Notes under the pieces: model-generated
What the model was told of the DNA's origin: nothing
What the model saw: the letters and a program-made list of their open reading frames with translations, nothing else
The model's database searches: none
DNA from: Silicimonas sp.
GTDB taxonomy: Bacteria; Pseudomonadota; Alphaproteobacteria; Rhodobacterales; Rhodobacteraceae
Reading direction: 5' to 3'
Assembly (NCBI GenBank): GCA_022826385.1
Contig: JAJDUZ010000051.1
Location: 1-64,000 of the forward strand
DNA length: 64,000 nucleotides
Part shown: piece by piece, positions 43,550 to 54,763 of the stretch
Layout: each line of letters starts with the position of its first letter
Position numbering within the stretch: the stretch's first letter is position 1
Translations under genes and position numbers: made by a program

Positions 43550-45079
43550 TCAGCCCCCCAGCTTCACGTTGTCGATGCCGACCATCTTGTCATAGGCCCA
43601 GTAGAGGATCAGGACAGCCGCCAACAGGATGGTTCCCAGGGCCGCAGCAAGACCCCAGTTCAGCGAACTTGAGATGTGGAAGGCGATCCGGTTCGAGATG
43701 AAGACACCCTGCGTCCCCCCCACAAGTTCCGGCGTGATGTAATAGCCGATGGCAAGGATGAAGACGAGGATCGAGCCCGCGCCGATCCCCGGCACCGAGT
43801 TCGGGAAATAGACCCGCCAGAACGCCGTCCAGTTGGTGGCGCCCAGCGACTTCGCCGCCCGCAGATAGCTGGGCGGAATGGTCTTCATCACCGAGTAAAG
43901 CGGCAGGATCATGAACGGCAGAAGAATGTGCGTCATGGCAATGATCGTGCCGGTCTGGTTGTTGATCATCACAAGCCGTCCGGCGTCATCGATCAGACCG
44001 GACCAGACGAGGATGTCGTTGATAACGCCCTGTTGCTGCAGCAGCACTTTCCACGCGCTTGTGCGCACCAGAAGCGAGGTCCAGAAGGGCAACAACACAA
44101 GGATCAGCAACACGTTGGCTGTTCTTGCGGGCAGGTTCGCCAAGAGCCACGCAACGGGATACCCCAGCAGGATGCACGAGAACGTAATCACCAACGACAT
44201 GAAGAGTGTTCGTTGGAAAAGTTTGATATAGATACGCTCGTTCTCGGGCCGGGCGCTGACGCCCTCGCCCGTCAGCTGCAAGTCCGCCGAGTTCAGGAAA
44301 TAGCCCGGTGTATAGCTGGCAGCATAGGTCTGGATGGTCTTCCAGACTTCCGGGTCTTCCCAGTCTTCGTCGACATCAACCAGTTGTTCGCGGATCGAGA
44401 CCGGCTCGATGCTTCCCAAACCGGCCTTTGCTGCGGACAGAAGCGGGTCGTCGAATGCGTTGCCATTCGACAGATCGCGATAAAGCGCGTTGAACAAAAC
44501 GTCCCACGGCTCTTCCGCGAGGGGGTCGTCCTCATTCTCGAGAATGACCGCACGCCATGTCGCATAGGTGTCCGACGTCTCGGGCATCGCGGTATTGCCG
44601 GTCGCGAACAGACGATTCCACGTCGCCGGATCCTCCCAAGCCGCATCCAGACCAGTGAACGCCTTGGAATACTCATCCGTATCGAATCGTCCGACGCGCC
44701 GTCCGGATTTCCGGAACAACGAGGACATGCCCGTCTTCTCATAGTTCAAACGCGAGCCAAGCCGGGTGTGCAGCTTGCGCTCTTCTGCGAAGACGAGGTC
44801 GGTATAGAACGCGCTGAAGGCGGCTTCAGGCGGCAGTTCGTCAGAATTCGAATCCCACGACCGCAACGCCTGAACCGTGCGCGGGATGGTATCGCGGACG
44901 ATGTTATTCTCGACCGAGCGGAACAGCATGTCGGCAATTGGGGCGACGAAGGTCACCATGATGAAAATCAGAAGGGGCGCAACCAGCAGGAACGCCCGCA
45001 TCTTCTCGCGCCGAAGCGCCCGCGCAAGACTGCGCTTCAGTGGTGTACCGTCTGCGGCAAGGACCGGGCCGTCGCTCAT
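43550..45079 (-). CDS. potB: PotB-like ABC permease with large extracytoplasmic insert
   Basis: A 509-residue permease, much longer than the about 280-300 residues of E. coli PotB. TM1 (FLLVAPLLIFIMVTFVAPIA) is followed by an insert of roughly 200 soluble, acidic residues (SWDSNSDELPPEAAFSAFY onward), after which the usual helices and the EAA-type loop SYLRAAKSLGATNWTAFWRVYFPNS follow. The insert would lie on the periplasmic face and may contact the binding protein. Start at 45079, four bases overlapping DUF1330. Three bases separate it from potC. Confidence 0.9.
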   Translation of the reverse strand: MSDGPVLAADGTPLKRSLARALRREKMRAFLLVAPLLIFIMVTFVAPIADMLFRSVENNIVRDTIPRTVQALRSWDSNSDELPPEAAFSAFYTDLVFAEERKLHTRLGSRLNYEKTGMSSLFRKSGRRVGRFDTDEYSKAFTGLDAAWEDPATWNRLFATGNTAMPETSDTYATWRAVILENEDDPLAEEPWDVLFNALYRDLSNGNAFDDPLLSAAKAGLGSIEPVSIREQLVDVDEDWEDPEVWKTIQTYAASYTPGYFLNSADLQLTGEGVSARPENERIYIKLFQRTLFMSLVITFSCILLGYPVAWLLANLPARTANVLLILVLLPFWTSLLVRTSAWKVLLQQQGVINDILVWSGLIDDAGRLVMINNQTGTIIAMTHILLPFMILPLYSVMKTIPPSYLRAAKSLGATNWTAFWRVYFPNSVPGIGAGSILVFILAIGYYITPELVGGTQGVFISNRIAFHISSSLNWGLAAALGTILLAAVLILYWAYDKMVGIDNVKLGG

Positions 45080-45369
45080 CCGTCGTGGCCTTCCACGACG
45101 ATGATGGTGCTGGTGGCACAACGTCGCCGGATCTCGGCAACTTCCTGGTATTCGGGGTCATTGTAAGCGGCCAGCGCCGCTTCATAGCTGGGGAATTCGA
45201 TCACCACGTGGCGATCACCCGCTTCACCTTCCATCACCTGGCTTTGCCCGCCGCGGACGACGAACGACGCCCCGTGGCTTTCCAGAATAGGTGTGTCGCG
45301 GCGCACATACTCGGGATACCCGTCCGGGTCCGTCACGGTGATATGTCCGATGATATAGCCTTTGGGCAT
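45076..45369 (-). CDS. DUF1330 family protein embedded in the ABC operon
   Basis: A 97-residue dimeric alpha/beta-barrel type protein: GYIIGHITVTDPDGYPEYVRR, GASFVVRGGQSQVMEGE, HVVIEFPSYEAALAAYNDPEYQ. This is the DUF1330 fold, with no proven reaction. It lies between the binding-protein gene and potB, overlapping potB by four bases, which implies a function tied to the imported compound. The start MPKGYIIGH is preferred to an earlier frame start because the hairpin at 45388-45413 occupies that region. Confidence 0.82.
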   Translation of the reverse strand: MPKGYIIGHITVTDPDGYPEYVRRDTPILESHGASFVVRGGQSQVMEGEAGDRHVVIEFPSYEAALAAYNDPEYQEVAEIRRRCATSTIIVVEGHDG

Positions 45370-45387
45370 GATCTTCCCCCAGAAGAG

Positions 45388-45413
45388 GTAGGGCGGGGTC
45401 ACCCCCGCCCTAC
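45388..45413 (-). terminator. Intercistronic hairpin after the binding-protein gene
   Basis: A perfect 11-base GC-rich stem (GTAGGGCGGGG pairing with CCCCGCCCTAC) with a four-base loop, nine bases after the binding-protein stop. No T-run follows on the minus strand, so it more likely stabilises the upstream mRNA or attenuates transcription into the permease genes than ends it. Confidence 0.6.
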
Positions 45414-45421
45414 ACCACAGA

Positions 45422-46525
45422 TTATTGAGCCAGCCACGCCTGGAACTTGGCGTCCAGGTCGTCGCGATAGTCAGCCCACCATTCGTAGTTGAACAGGAAG
45501 GTGTTCACAGCGTTGGCCGGATCGGTCGGCATGTGCGGCGCCATGTCGATGCCCAGATCGGCGTGCTTGCCAACCAGCGGAGCCGACGACGCGCGCGCCG
45601 GGCCGTACGAGATGTACTTGGCCTGGTCAGCCAGACGCTGGGTGTCGGTGGCATAGCTCACGAAGTCCAGCGCACGGGCAAGACGATCTTCCGGAAGACC
45701 GGCCGGGATGATCCAGCCGTCAAGGTCGAACATCTGCCAATCCCACAGGATGCCAACCGGCTGGTTCTGCTCTTCGATGACCGAGAACAGACGACCGTTA
45801 TAGGTCGAGCCGATGGTGACTTCGCCGTCTGCCAGAAGCTGAGGCGTTTCAGCGCCAGCGCTCCACCAGATGGTGTCATCCTTGATGGTGTCGAGCTTGG
45901 CAAACGCGCGCGCCTGGCCTTCTTCGGTTTCCAGAACGTCATAGACTTCCGAAATGTCGACGCCATCGCAGATCAGGGCCCATTCGAGGTTCGCGATCGG
46001 ACGTTTTTCCAGCGAACGCTTACCCGGATAGGTTTCCTGATCAAAGATCGCGCAAACGCTGGTCGGCGCGCTGTCCAGCAGGTCGGTGCGATAGCCGAAC
46101 GCGGTCGAGTAAACGATCTGCGGAATGAAGCAATCGCTGACGATCAACTCGCCAAAGTCTTCCGAAGCGGGCGTGCCATCAGGTGCAGCAGCCAGTTGCT
46201 CGTCGTGGTCGATTTCCAGCGCAAGGCCTTCGTCGCACAGACGGATGGCGTCGGCAGCCACAACGTCGACAACGTCCCAGGTGATGTTGCCGGCTTCGTT
46301 CATGGCGCGCAGCTTTGCCACGGCTTCAGCCGAGCTTTCGTCCCATGTGAAGGACACGCCGGTTTCGGCGGCGTAAGGCTCGGAATAAGCGCGCTGCTGC
46401 GACTTCTGATAGGCGCCGCCCCACGAGACGAGCGTCAGTTCGTCGGCCATGTGGCCGTCAGCGAACGAGGCGCTGGCCGAGATAGCCAGCGCGCCAGTCG
46501 CCAGGATGGTGGTCGTGAGTTTCAT
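45422..46525 (-). CDS. potD: Polyamine-type ABC transporter substrate-binding protein
   Basis: A 367-residue periplasmic protein of the spermidine/putrescine-binding family (COG0687-like). The signal peptide is MKLTTTILATGALAISASAS; the mature part begins ADELTLVSWGGAYQKSQQRA and includes NITWDVVDVVAAD and the C-terminal MPTDPANAVNTFLFNYEWWADYR. Four cysteines may form two disulfides. The exact ligand (polyamine or a related amine or amino acid) is uncertain. Start at 46525 by the signal peptide. It is the second gene of the potA-led operon. Confidence 0.88.
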   Translation of the reverse strand: MKLTTTILATGALAISASASFADGHMADELTLVSWGGAYQKSQQRAYSEPYAAETGVSFTWDESSAEAVAKLRAMNEAGNITWDVVDVVAADAIRLCDEGLALEIDHDEQLAAAPDGTPASEDFGELIVSDCFIPQIVYSTAFGYRTDLLDSAPTSVCAIFDQETYPGKRSLEKRPIANLEWALICDGVDISEVYDVLETEEGQARAFAKLDTIKDDTIWWSAGAETPQLLADGEVTIGSTYNGRLFSVIEEQNQPVGILWDWQMFDLDGWIIPAGLPEDRLARALDFVSYATDTQRLADQAKYISYGPARASSAPLVGKHADLGIDMAPHMPTDPANAVNTFLFNYEWWADYRDDLDAKFQAWLAQ

Positions 46526-46631
46526 TTCATACTCCCATGTCCCGATCTTGATGACGAAGGCCGGACCTCGGGACTGGCACCCAACCTTCTTTGTTCCCGC
46601 AACCCCGATGCGTATCGAAGCGCGGCAAGCG

Positions 46632-47732
46632 TCAGGCGTCAAGCGCCCGGCAATCTTCCGGCAGCCAGCCGATCTCGATGGTTTCGCCCGGCTTCAGGCG
46701 GACCTGATCCGGCGCGTTCCGTGTTTTTACAACGAAATCATCCCGCCCCGCCACGCGCAGCCGTGTGCGGAAGATGTCGCCCATATAGATAAATTCCAGC
46801 ACTTCGGCCTGCAGCGTATGTGCGCCAGCCTGAAGGCGGTCCTTGTTGAACTCGACCCGCTCGGGCCGGATCGACACCAGCGTCCGTTCGCCAGGTTTCG
46901 ACACGTTCACCGGCTTTGCATCGATGATATCACCCGAATCGAGTTTCACGGTGCAAACGCCGTTCTCGATGGTTTCGACCACCCCGCCCAGCGTGTTGTT
47001 TTCGCCGATGAACTGGGCGACGAAGCTGTTTTCAGGCTCTTCATACAGGATGTCAGGCGGCGCCAGTTGCTGAATGCGGCCGTCATCGAACACGGCAACC
47101 CGGTCCGACATGGTCAGCGCCTCGGTCTGGTCATGCGTGACGTACACGGTCGTGATGCCAAGATCGTGCGCCAGATTGGTGATCTCGAACTGCATATGTT
47201 CGCGCAACTGCTTGTCCAGCGCGCCAAGCGGTTCGTCCATCAGGACCAACTCAGGCTCGAACACCAAGGCGCGTGCAAGGGCGACACGCTGCTGCTGACC
47301 GCCGGACAACTGCGCGGGGCGCCGTCCGCCGAAGTCGCCCATCTGCACCATATCAAGGGCCCGCTTGACCTTGGCCTCGCGATCCGACTTTCCCATCTTC
47401 CGGACCTCAAGCGGAAACGCGAGGTTCTCGGCCACGGTCATGTGCGGGAACAGGGCATAGTTCTGGAACACCATGCCGATTCCCCGCTTGTGCGGGGGAA
47501 TGTTGTTGATCGGATTACCGTCCAGAAGGATTTCGCCATGCGTCGCGGTTTCGAAACCCGCCAGCATCATCAGACATGTGGTTTTGCCCGACCCTGACGG
47601 GCCCAGCATCGTCAGGAACTCTCCTTTGCCGATGGACAAGTTCAGGTCTTTGACGACAAGGATCTCCCCGTCATAACTCTTCTGAACGCGATCAAAGACG
47701 ACGAAATCGCCTGTTTCTGTGTCTAGCGGCAC
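46632..47732 (-). CDS. potA: Polyamine-type ABC transporter ATP-binding protein
   Basis: A 366-residue ATPase: Walker A GPSGSGKTT, Q-loop VFQNYALFPHMTVAENLAFP, signature LSGGQQQRVALARAL, Walker B LVLMDEPLGALD, and the H-loop VTHDQTEAL, followed by a C-terminal TOBE domain (about 285-360). This is the PotA/MalK-like arrangement with a regulatory domain. It begins an operon of potA, potD, DUF1330, potB and potC, in which the binding-protein gene comes second. Confidence 0.94.
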   Translation of the reverse strand: MPLDTETGDFVVFDRVQKSYDGEILVVKDLNLSIGKGEFLTMLGPSGSGKTTCLMMLAGFETATHGEILLDGNPINNIPPHKRGIGMVFQNYALFPHMTVAENLAFPLEVRKMGKSDREAKVKRALDMVQMGDFGGRRPAQLSGGQQQRVALARALVFEPELVLMDEPLGALDKQLREHMQFEITNLAHDLGITTVYVTHDQTEALTMSDRVAVFDDGRIQQLAPPDILYEEPENSFVAQFIGENNTLGGVVETIENGVCTVKLDSGDIIDAKPVNVSKPGERTLVSIRPERVEFNKDRLQAGAHTLQAEVLEFIYMGDIFRTRLRVAGRDDFVVKTRNAPDQVRLKPGETIEIGWLPEDCRALDA

Positions 47733-47877
47733 GTGATCTCCCCAGTCCCGGCAGTCAATCCCGCGCCAGCCAACACGATGTGCCTTCGGATTTCAACACG
47801 ATAGCGACATTTGACGCCAACTGACCGACGAATGCCCGGTTTCAAGGCAGACGGCCTGCTGATCTGTCAGCCAAGGA

Positions 47878-50063
<2,186 letters not shown>

Positions 50064-50081
50064 CCCGCGAGGAGGTCCAAG

Positions 50082-50462
50082 ATGTCCGAGAAACACGACA
50101 AAGGCATGGCGGTCCGTCGCAGTGTGCTGGGGGATGCGCATGTTGATGCCGCCGAGGGTGACAAGACCGCCTTCGACGCCCCCTTTCAGACAATGATAAC
50201 CGAAACAGCCTGGGGCACGCTTTGGGCCGATGACACGATCTCGCGCCGGGATCGGTCGCTTTTGACATTGGCGCTTCTGGCAGCCACGTCGAACTTCGAA
50301 GAAATCCCGATGCACATTCGTGCCAGCCACAACACCGGCGCGACACCAGACGAGATCATGCAGGCCTTTCTGCATGTCGGGGTCTATGCGGGCGTGCCAA
50401 AGGCGAACCATGCCATTAAGCTGGCCAAGAAGACCTTCCGTGAGATGGGAGTGGCGCTATGA
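50082..50462 (+). CDS. pcaC: 4-carboxymuconolactone decarboxylase
   Basis: Decarboxylates gamma-carboxymuconolactone to beta-ketoadipate enol-lactone. The 126-residue protein of the AhpD-like family contains [24 protein letters not shown] and [20 protein letters not shown] with the catalytic histidine, and is unfused to pcaD. The stop overlaps the pcaH ATG by four bases (ATGA). GAGGAGG lies upstream of its own start. Confidence 0.94.
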   Translation: MSEKHDKGMAVRRSVLGDAHVDAAEGDKTAFDAPFQTMITETAWGTLWADDTISRRDRSLLTLALLAATSNFEEIPMHIRASHNTGATPDEIMQAFLHVGVYAGVPKANHAIKLAKKTFREMGVAL

Positions 50463-51196
50463 GCAACACCGACAGGCCCGGCGGCTATATGCCCCGCGAC
50501 AGGGACTGGCAGCCCGCCGGTTTGACGCCTGCCTACAAGACAACAATCAAGCGCAGCCCGCAGGCTGCCTTGCTGTCCTTCCCGTCGACGCTCAGCGAAG
50601 AAACGTCGCCAGTCTTCGGTCATGGCCTGATCGGTGCGCTGGACAACGACCTGATCCACAACTTTGCGCAGTCGGGCGAAAGCGCCATAGGCCCCCGGAT
50701 CATTGTCCATGGTCGTGTGCTTGACGAAACCGGGCGCGGCGTGCCCGGCGCCTTGATCGAGGTTTGGCAAGCCAATGCAGGCGGACGTTATCGGCACAAG
50801 AAGGAAAGCTATCTTGCGCCGCTCGACCCGAATTTCGGCGGCTGTGGGCGCACGATCACCGGCGAAGATGGGTCATACGAGTTCCGCACGATCCAGCCCG
50901 GCCCTTACCCGTGGCCGAACGGCATGAACGACTGGCGCCCGGCCCATATCCATTTCTCGATCTGCGGCCATGGTTTCGCGCAACGCCTGATCACCCAGAT
51001 GTATTTCGAAGGTGACCCGCACATTCGGTTGTGCCCGATCGTCAACTCCCTGAGCGATCCAGCCGCAGTTGAAGCACTCACCGCGCCGCTCGACATGCAC
51101 CGCACGGTTCCGATGGACAGTCGGGCCTATAAGTTCGACATCGTGCTGCGCGGACGACGGCAGACCTATTTTGAAAACCGCGCGGAGGGAATGTGA
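50459..51196 (+). CDS. pcaH: Protocatechuate 3,4-dioxygenase beta subunit
   Basis: Iron(III)-binding subunit of the intradiol ring-cleavage dioxygenase, giving 3-carboxy-cis,cis-muconate. The 245-residue protein has the [22 protein letters not shown] core, the iron-ligand segment [20 protein letters not shown] (Tyr), [20 protein letters not shown] (Tyr and two His), as in PcaH. The N-terminal extension before the dioxygenase domain is normal for beta subunits. It is coupled to pcaC upstream, and one base separates it from the pcaG ATG. Confidence 0.96.
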   Translation: MSNTDRPGGYMPRDRDWQPAGLTPAYKTTIKRSPQAALLSFPSTLSEETSPVFGHGLIGALDNDLIHNFAQSGESAIGPRIIVHGRVLDETGRGVPGALIEVWQANAGGRYRHKKESYLAPLDPNFGGCGRTITGEDGSYEFRTIQPGPYPWPNGMNDWRPAHIHFSICGHGFAQRLITQMYFEGDPHIRLCPIVNSLSDPAAVEALTAPLDMHRTVPMDSRAYKFDIVLRGRRQTYFENRAEGM

Positions 51197-51197
51197 G

Positions 51198-51812
51198 ATG
51201 CCGCAGTCGCTCGCCTATCTGAAGGAAACCCCCAGCCAGACCGCGGGGCCATATGTTCACATTGGTTGTACGTCGAATTTCAGTGGTATCGACATCTATG
51301 GCGGTGATCTGGGGACGGCGATGAAAACGGGCCCGGTGAAAGGCGAAGAGATCGTGCTGAGGGGAACCGTTTACGATGGAACCGGCACGCCCTTGCGCGA
51401 TGCGATGATCGAGATCTGGCAACCCGACGCCGCCGGCCTGTTTGCCTCGGCCAATGAAACGCGCGGGCAGGCCGACCCAAACTTTACCGGCTGGGGCCGC
51501 TCGCCCGGCGACATGAACACGGGCGAGTTTGTTTTCGAAACAGTGAAGCCTGGCGCTGTCCCTTGGCCGGGCGGCGGACTTCAGGCACCACATATCTCGG
51601 TCTGGGTTGTCGCCCGAGGCATCAACATCGGCCTGCAAACGCGCGCCTATTTCGAGGATGAAGCCGAAGCGAACGCCAAGGACCCGATCCTGACCCGGAT
51701 CGAGCATCAGAACCGGGTGCCGACCCTTCTCGCCAAGAAAGAAGGCGCGGGGTCGTATCGGTTCGACATTCACCTGCAAGGTCCGCACGAAACCATCTTC
51801 TTCGACATCTGA
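51198..51812 (+). CDS. pcaG: Protocatechuate 3,4-dioxygenase alpha subunit
   Basis: The 204-residue alpha subunit pairs with PcaH; it has the QTAGPYVHIGCTSN N-terminus and the same beta-sandwich core (GEEIVLRGTVYDGTGTPLRD) but lacks the iron-binding tyrosines and histidines. The C-terminus RFDIHLQGPHETIFFDI is typical. Start MPQSLAYLKETPSQ; upstream in-frame codons overlap pcaH in another frame. The next gene follows after nine bases. Confidence 0.95.
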   Translation: MPQSLAYLKETPSQTAGPYVHIGCTSNFSGIDIYGGDLGTAMKTGPVKGEEIVLRGTVYDGTGTPLRDAMIEIWQPDAAGLFASANETRGQADPNFTGWGRSPGDMNTGEFVFETVKPGAVPWPGGGLQAPHISVWVVARGINIGLQTRAYFEDEAEANAKDPILTRIEHQNRVPTLLAKKEGAGSYRFDIHLQGPHETIFFDI

Positions 51813-51821
51813 GGCACTGAC

Positions 51822-52658
51822 ATGGGCAAACCCTGCATCATCTGCGTCGCGATCACTGGCTCGGTTCCCACCAAGGCCGACAATCCCGCCGTGCCGATCA
51901 CCGTGTCAGAGCAGGTCGAAAGCACACATGAAGCCTTCGAGGCCGGCGCAACGATCATGCACGCGCATGTCCGCAATGACGACGGCACGACCACCAGTGA
52001 CCCCGAGAAGTTCGCCGCGCTGAAAGAGGCAGTCGAAAAGCATTGTCCAGGCATGATCATCCAGTTGTCGACGGGCGGTCGCTCGGGCGCGGGCAAGGAA
52101 CGGGGGGGCATGCTTCCCCTATGCCCTGACATGGCTTCGCTGTCAGTCGGGTCGAACAACTTTCCGACGCGTGTCTACGAGAACCCGCCGGACCTGGTTG
52201 AATGGCTGGCAGGCGAGATGCGCATGTATGACATCCGCCCCGAGATCGAGGCATTCGACCTGAGCCACATCCTGAAAGCGGCAGAGCTTGCCGAGAAGGG
52301 TGTCTTGCCCGGAACGCCTTATGTGCAGTTCGTGATGGGCGTGAAGAACGCGATGCCCGCAGACAGGGATGTCTTCGACTTCTATATCAAGATGGTGAAG
52401 CGCCTCTTTGGCCAGGATGCCCCATGGTGTGCTGCGGGCATCGGGCAGAACCAGATCGTGCTGAACGACTGGGCCATTGCTGCCGGAGGGCATGCGCGAA
52501 CGGGGCTTGAAGACAACATTCGGCTCGACCGGTCTACTCTTGCACCGTCCAATGCGGCCTTGGTCAAACGGACGGTCGAGGTCTGCGAGAAGCACGGGCG
52601 GCCTGTCGCAAATGTGACCGAAGCCCGCGAGATCCTTGGGCTAAGACCGGCGGCCTAG
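51822..52658 (+). CDS. Beta-keto acid cleavage enzyme (BKACE, DUF849)
   Basis: A 278-residue TIM-barrel protein of the BKACE/DUF849 family, typified by 3-keto-5-aminohexanoate cleavage enzyme. The zinc ligands His47 and His49 lie in IMHAHVRNDDG, with SLSVGSNNFPTRVYENPPDL and the GGHARTGLEDN motif near the end. BKACE enzymes react a beta-keto acid with acetyl-CoA to give acetoacetate and a new acyl-CoA. In a pca operon the likely substrate is beta-ketoadipate, giving succinyl-CoA and acetoacetate. That assignment is inferred from context. pcaD, pcaB, pcaI and pcaJ are not in the window. Confidence 0.88.
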   Translation: MGKPCIICVAITGSVPTKADNPAVPITVSEQVESTHEAFEAGATIMHAHVRNDDGTTTSDPEKFAALKEAVEKHCPGMIIQLSTGGRSGAGKERGGMLPLCPDMASLSVGSNNFPTRVYENPPDLVEWLAGEMRMYDIRPEIEAFDLSHILKAAELAEKGVLPGTPYVQFVMGVKNAMPADRDVFDFYIKMVKRLFGQDAPWCAAGIGQNQIVLNDWAIAAGGHARTGLEDNIRLDRSTLAPSNAALVKRTVEVCEKHGRPVANVTEAREILGLRPAA

Positions 52659-52782
52659 TGCGGCACGCTTCCGCCCTTTCCCATCGGTAAGCGGCAACAG
52701 ACGCTTTTCTTGGCCGTTATCCCCTTTTATAGTCACTGTTACGGCAGCGAGGGGCGGCCGTGAGACAAGGCAAGGCAGAGCA

Positions 52783-53592
52783 GTGGCCCATATTATAGTC
52801 GTCGGAAATGAGAAGGGCGGCGCCGGCAAGTCGACGGTATCGATGCATATCGCCACGTCGCTGGTGCGCATGGGCCATCTGGTCGGTGTCCTTGATCTTG
52901 ACCTCAGACAGCGCAGTTTCGGGCGCTACGTGAACAACCGAAGAGCGTTCATGGAGGCCGAGAACCTCGACCTGCCGTGCCCGATTTATCGCGAATTGCC
53001 AGAGATCTCGCCCAACAGTCTGGGGCCTGGCGAGAACATCTATGACCAGCGCCTGTCTGCCGCAGTCACCGGGCTCGAACGCGAAGTCGAGTTCATTCTG
53101 ATCGATTGCCCCGGTTCGCACACCCGCCTTAGTCAAGTCGCGCATTCTCTGGCTGATACGCTTGTCACGCCGCTGAACGACAGTTTCGTCGACTTCGACC
53201 TGCTGGCGCAGATCGATCCGCAAACCAACAAGGTCATGCAGCCATCTATCTATTCCGAGATGGTCTGGAACGCCCGCCAGTTGCGGGCACAGGCCGGGCT
53301 TGATCCGATCGACTGGGTCGTCGTTCGAAACCGTGTCGGCGCGCAGGCCATGCACAACAAGAAGAAGATGGCCGAGGCGGTGCAGGCGCTTGCGAAACGG
53401 ATCGGTTTCCGCGTCGCTCCCGGCTTTGCCGAGCGCGTGATCTTCCGCGAGTTGTTTCCGCGCGGTCTAACCTTGCTCGATCTAAGGGATATTGGCGTTC
53501 AGAACCTGAACCTGTCGAACGTCGCCGCGCGGCAGGAGCTTCGCGAACTGGTCAAAGAGCTTCGTCTCCCGGGGGTGACGGTCGACTTTTGA
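52783..53592 (+). CDS. mipZ: Division-plane positioning ATPase MipZ
   Basis: A 269-residue ParA/MinD-family P-loop ATPase that forms a gradient and inhibits FtsZ away from midcell in alphaproteobacteria. The deviant Walker A NEKGGAGKST (9-18), the GVLDLDLRQRSFGRYVNNR region specific to MipZ, and ILIDCPGS (Walker B) are present, as is VVVRNRVGAQAMHNKKKM. The start is GTG at 52783; the Walker A follows at the usual distance. It stands alone, 124 bases after the BKACE gene. Confidence 0.94.
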   Translation: MAHIIVVGNEKGGAGKSTVSMHIATSLVRMGHLVGVLDLDLRQRSFGRYVNNRRAFMEAENLDLPCPIYRELPEISPNSLGPGENIYDQRLSAAVTGLEREVEFILIDCPGSHTRLSQVAHSLADTLVTPLNDSFVDFDLLAQIDPQTNKVMQPSIYSEMVWNARQLRAQAGLDPIDWVVVRNRVGAQAMHNKKKMAEAVQALAKRIGFRVAPGFAERVIFRELFPRGLTLLDLRDIGVQNLNLSNVAARQELRELVKELRLPGVTVDF

Positions 53593-53818
53593 CGTTGTCT
53601 TCGGACCGTCCGTCATCAAAGAAGCGCGAAATCACAGCACGACGCGTCGTCGTACGCTCTTCCATCTCCTGAGCCTGGATTTCTTCCTGCGACCGGATCG
53701 GTTGAAAAGCAGCGGAACCGCTTCGGGTCCGTGCAGACATCTCGCTCTCCACTTCTTTCGCGGTCTCTTCCGGCACCCTTGGCCGGTTGAGCAGGGATAT
53801 GAGCCAATTTCTTAACAC
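53552..53818 (-). CDS. Hypothetical 88-residue protein
   Basis: Convergent with mipZ and overlapping its last 41 bases. The product starts (GTG at 53818, with GAGG about eight bases upstream) VLRNWLISLLNRPRVPEET, has a charged middle (EEIQAQEMEERTTTRRAVIS) and ends in a disordered GDEAL tail. A shorter ATG start at 53740 would give 62 residues. No family is recognised. The coding case rests on composition and the plausible start only, so it may be spurious. Confidence 0.4.
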   Translation of the reverse strand: MLRNWLISLLNRPRVPEETAKEVESEMSARTRSGSAAFQPIRSQEEIQAQEMEERTTTRRAVISRFFDDGRSEDNVKSRPSPPGDEAL

Positions 53819-53933
53819 GGACGACCTCGTTAACAGTTCGTGCAATGTGCTCCAGCAACAGGGCGGCAACATGGCACTTTCTGGGTCGATTGTTCGTGAA
53901 CGCGGAACAGAGAGTTCTCGGTATAAAGGAGAA

Positions 53934-53959
53934 AGGCCACCACGCAAGCGTGATGGCCT
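53934..53959 (-). terminator. Terminator of the frc sugar ABC operon
   Basis: An 11-base stem (53934-53944 with 53949-53959, AGGCCATCACG / CGTGGTGGCCT read on the minus strand, one G-U pair) with a four-base loop, followed by TTTCTCCTTT. It lies 33 bases after the frcA stop. Confidence 0.7.
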
Positions 53960-53991
53960 GGCTTGTAAAGCGATTTCTGGACGAACGACCG

Positions 53992-54762
53992 CTAAATGCC
54001 AGCCAGCTCCTGCTCGAGATCGCCCATTTCGGCACCACCAGCCATCAAGCGCCGCATTTCGTCGTTGCCGATCTGGTCCGATGTTCCGGCGCCAATCACC
54101 TTGCCCAAGGCAAGGAAGGTGAAGCGATCCCCAACAAGGCGCGAGTGGATCTCGTTGTGGGTGATGAAGATGATCGCGATATCCCCACGGGCACGCACCC
54201 GCTTGATCGTTTTCAGAACGCCCATCTGCTGCTTCTGACCCAAAGCCGAGGTCGGCTCGTCAAGGATCAGAACCTTGGCCCCGAAATGGATCGCGCGGGC
54301 AATTGCCAAGGTCTGACGCTGACCGCCCGACATGGTGCCGACAGCCTGTGTCGGGTCCGAGAAGTCGATCCCGATTTTCAGCATCTCGTCATGGGCGATC
54401 TGGTTCATCTCGTCCATGCGAAGCGTCCCAAGGGGGCCCTTGAGTTCGCGCCCCATGAAGAAGTTGCGCGTCACACTCATCAGCTGATTCAGCGCGAGGT
54501 CCTGGTACACAGTACCGATACCCGCCGCCGACGCATCACGCGGCGAGCGGAACGATACCGGCTTGCCCTCGATATAGATCTGGCCGCTGGTCGGTTGGTG
54601 AACACCCGCCAGTGTCTTGATCAAGGTCGACTTGCCGGCGCCGTTGTCACCAAGCAAGGCGTGGACTTCGCCGGGGTAGACCTCGAGGTCGACCCCGCCG
54701 AGCGCCGTGAAAGGCCCGAACTGTTTCGTCAGGTTCTCGACGCGAAGATACGGTTCAGCCAT
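53992..54762 (-). CDS. frcA: Sugar ABC transporter ATP-binding protein, FrcA-like
   Basis: A 256-residue single-cassette ATPase: Walker A GDNGAGKST, the carbohydrate-type loop GIGTVYQDLALN, signature TMSGGQRQTLAIARAI, Walker B VLILDEPTSALG and HNEIHSR in the switch region. Most ribose-type importers carry two fused cassettes; this half-size form is that of FrcA from Sinorhizobium. The start at 54762 leaves one base to the permease stop. Last gene of the frcB-frcC-frcA operon. Confidence 0.9.
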   Translation of the reverse strand: MAEPYLRVENLTKQFGPFTALGGVDLEVYPGEVHALLGDNGAGKSTLIKTLAGVHQPTSGQIYIEGKPVSFRSPRDASAAGIGTVYQDLALNQLMSVTRNFFMGRELKGPLGTLRMDEMNQIAHDEMLKIGIDFSDPTQAVGTMSGGQRQTLAIARAIHFGAKVLILDEPTSALGQKQQMGVLKTIKRVRARGDIAIIFITHNEIHSRLVGDRFTFLALGKVIGAGTSDQIGNDEMRRLMAGGAEMGDLEQELAGI

Positions 54763-54763
54763 A

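Noticed and set aside
43676..45166. 496-codon plus-strand frame opposite the PotB-like permease
   Set aside because: Shadow of the permease gene; unnatural charged composition and no domain.
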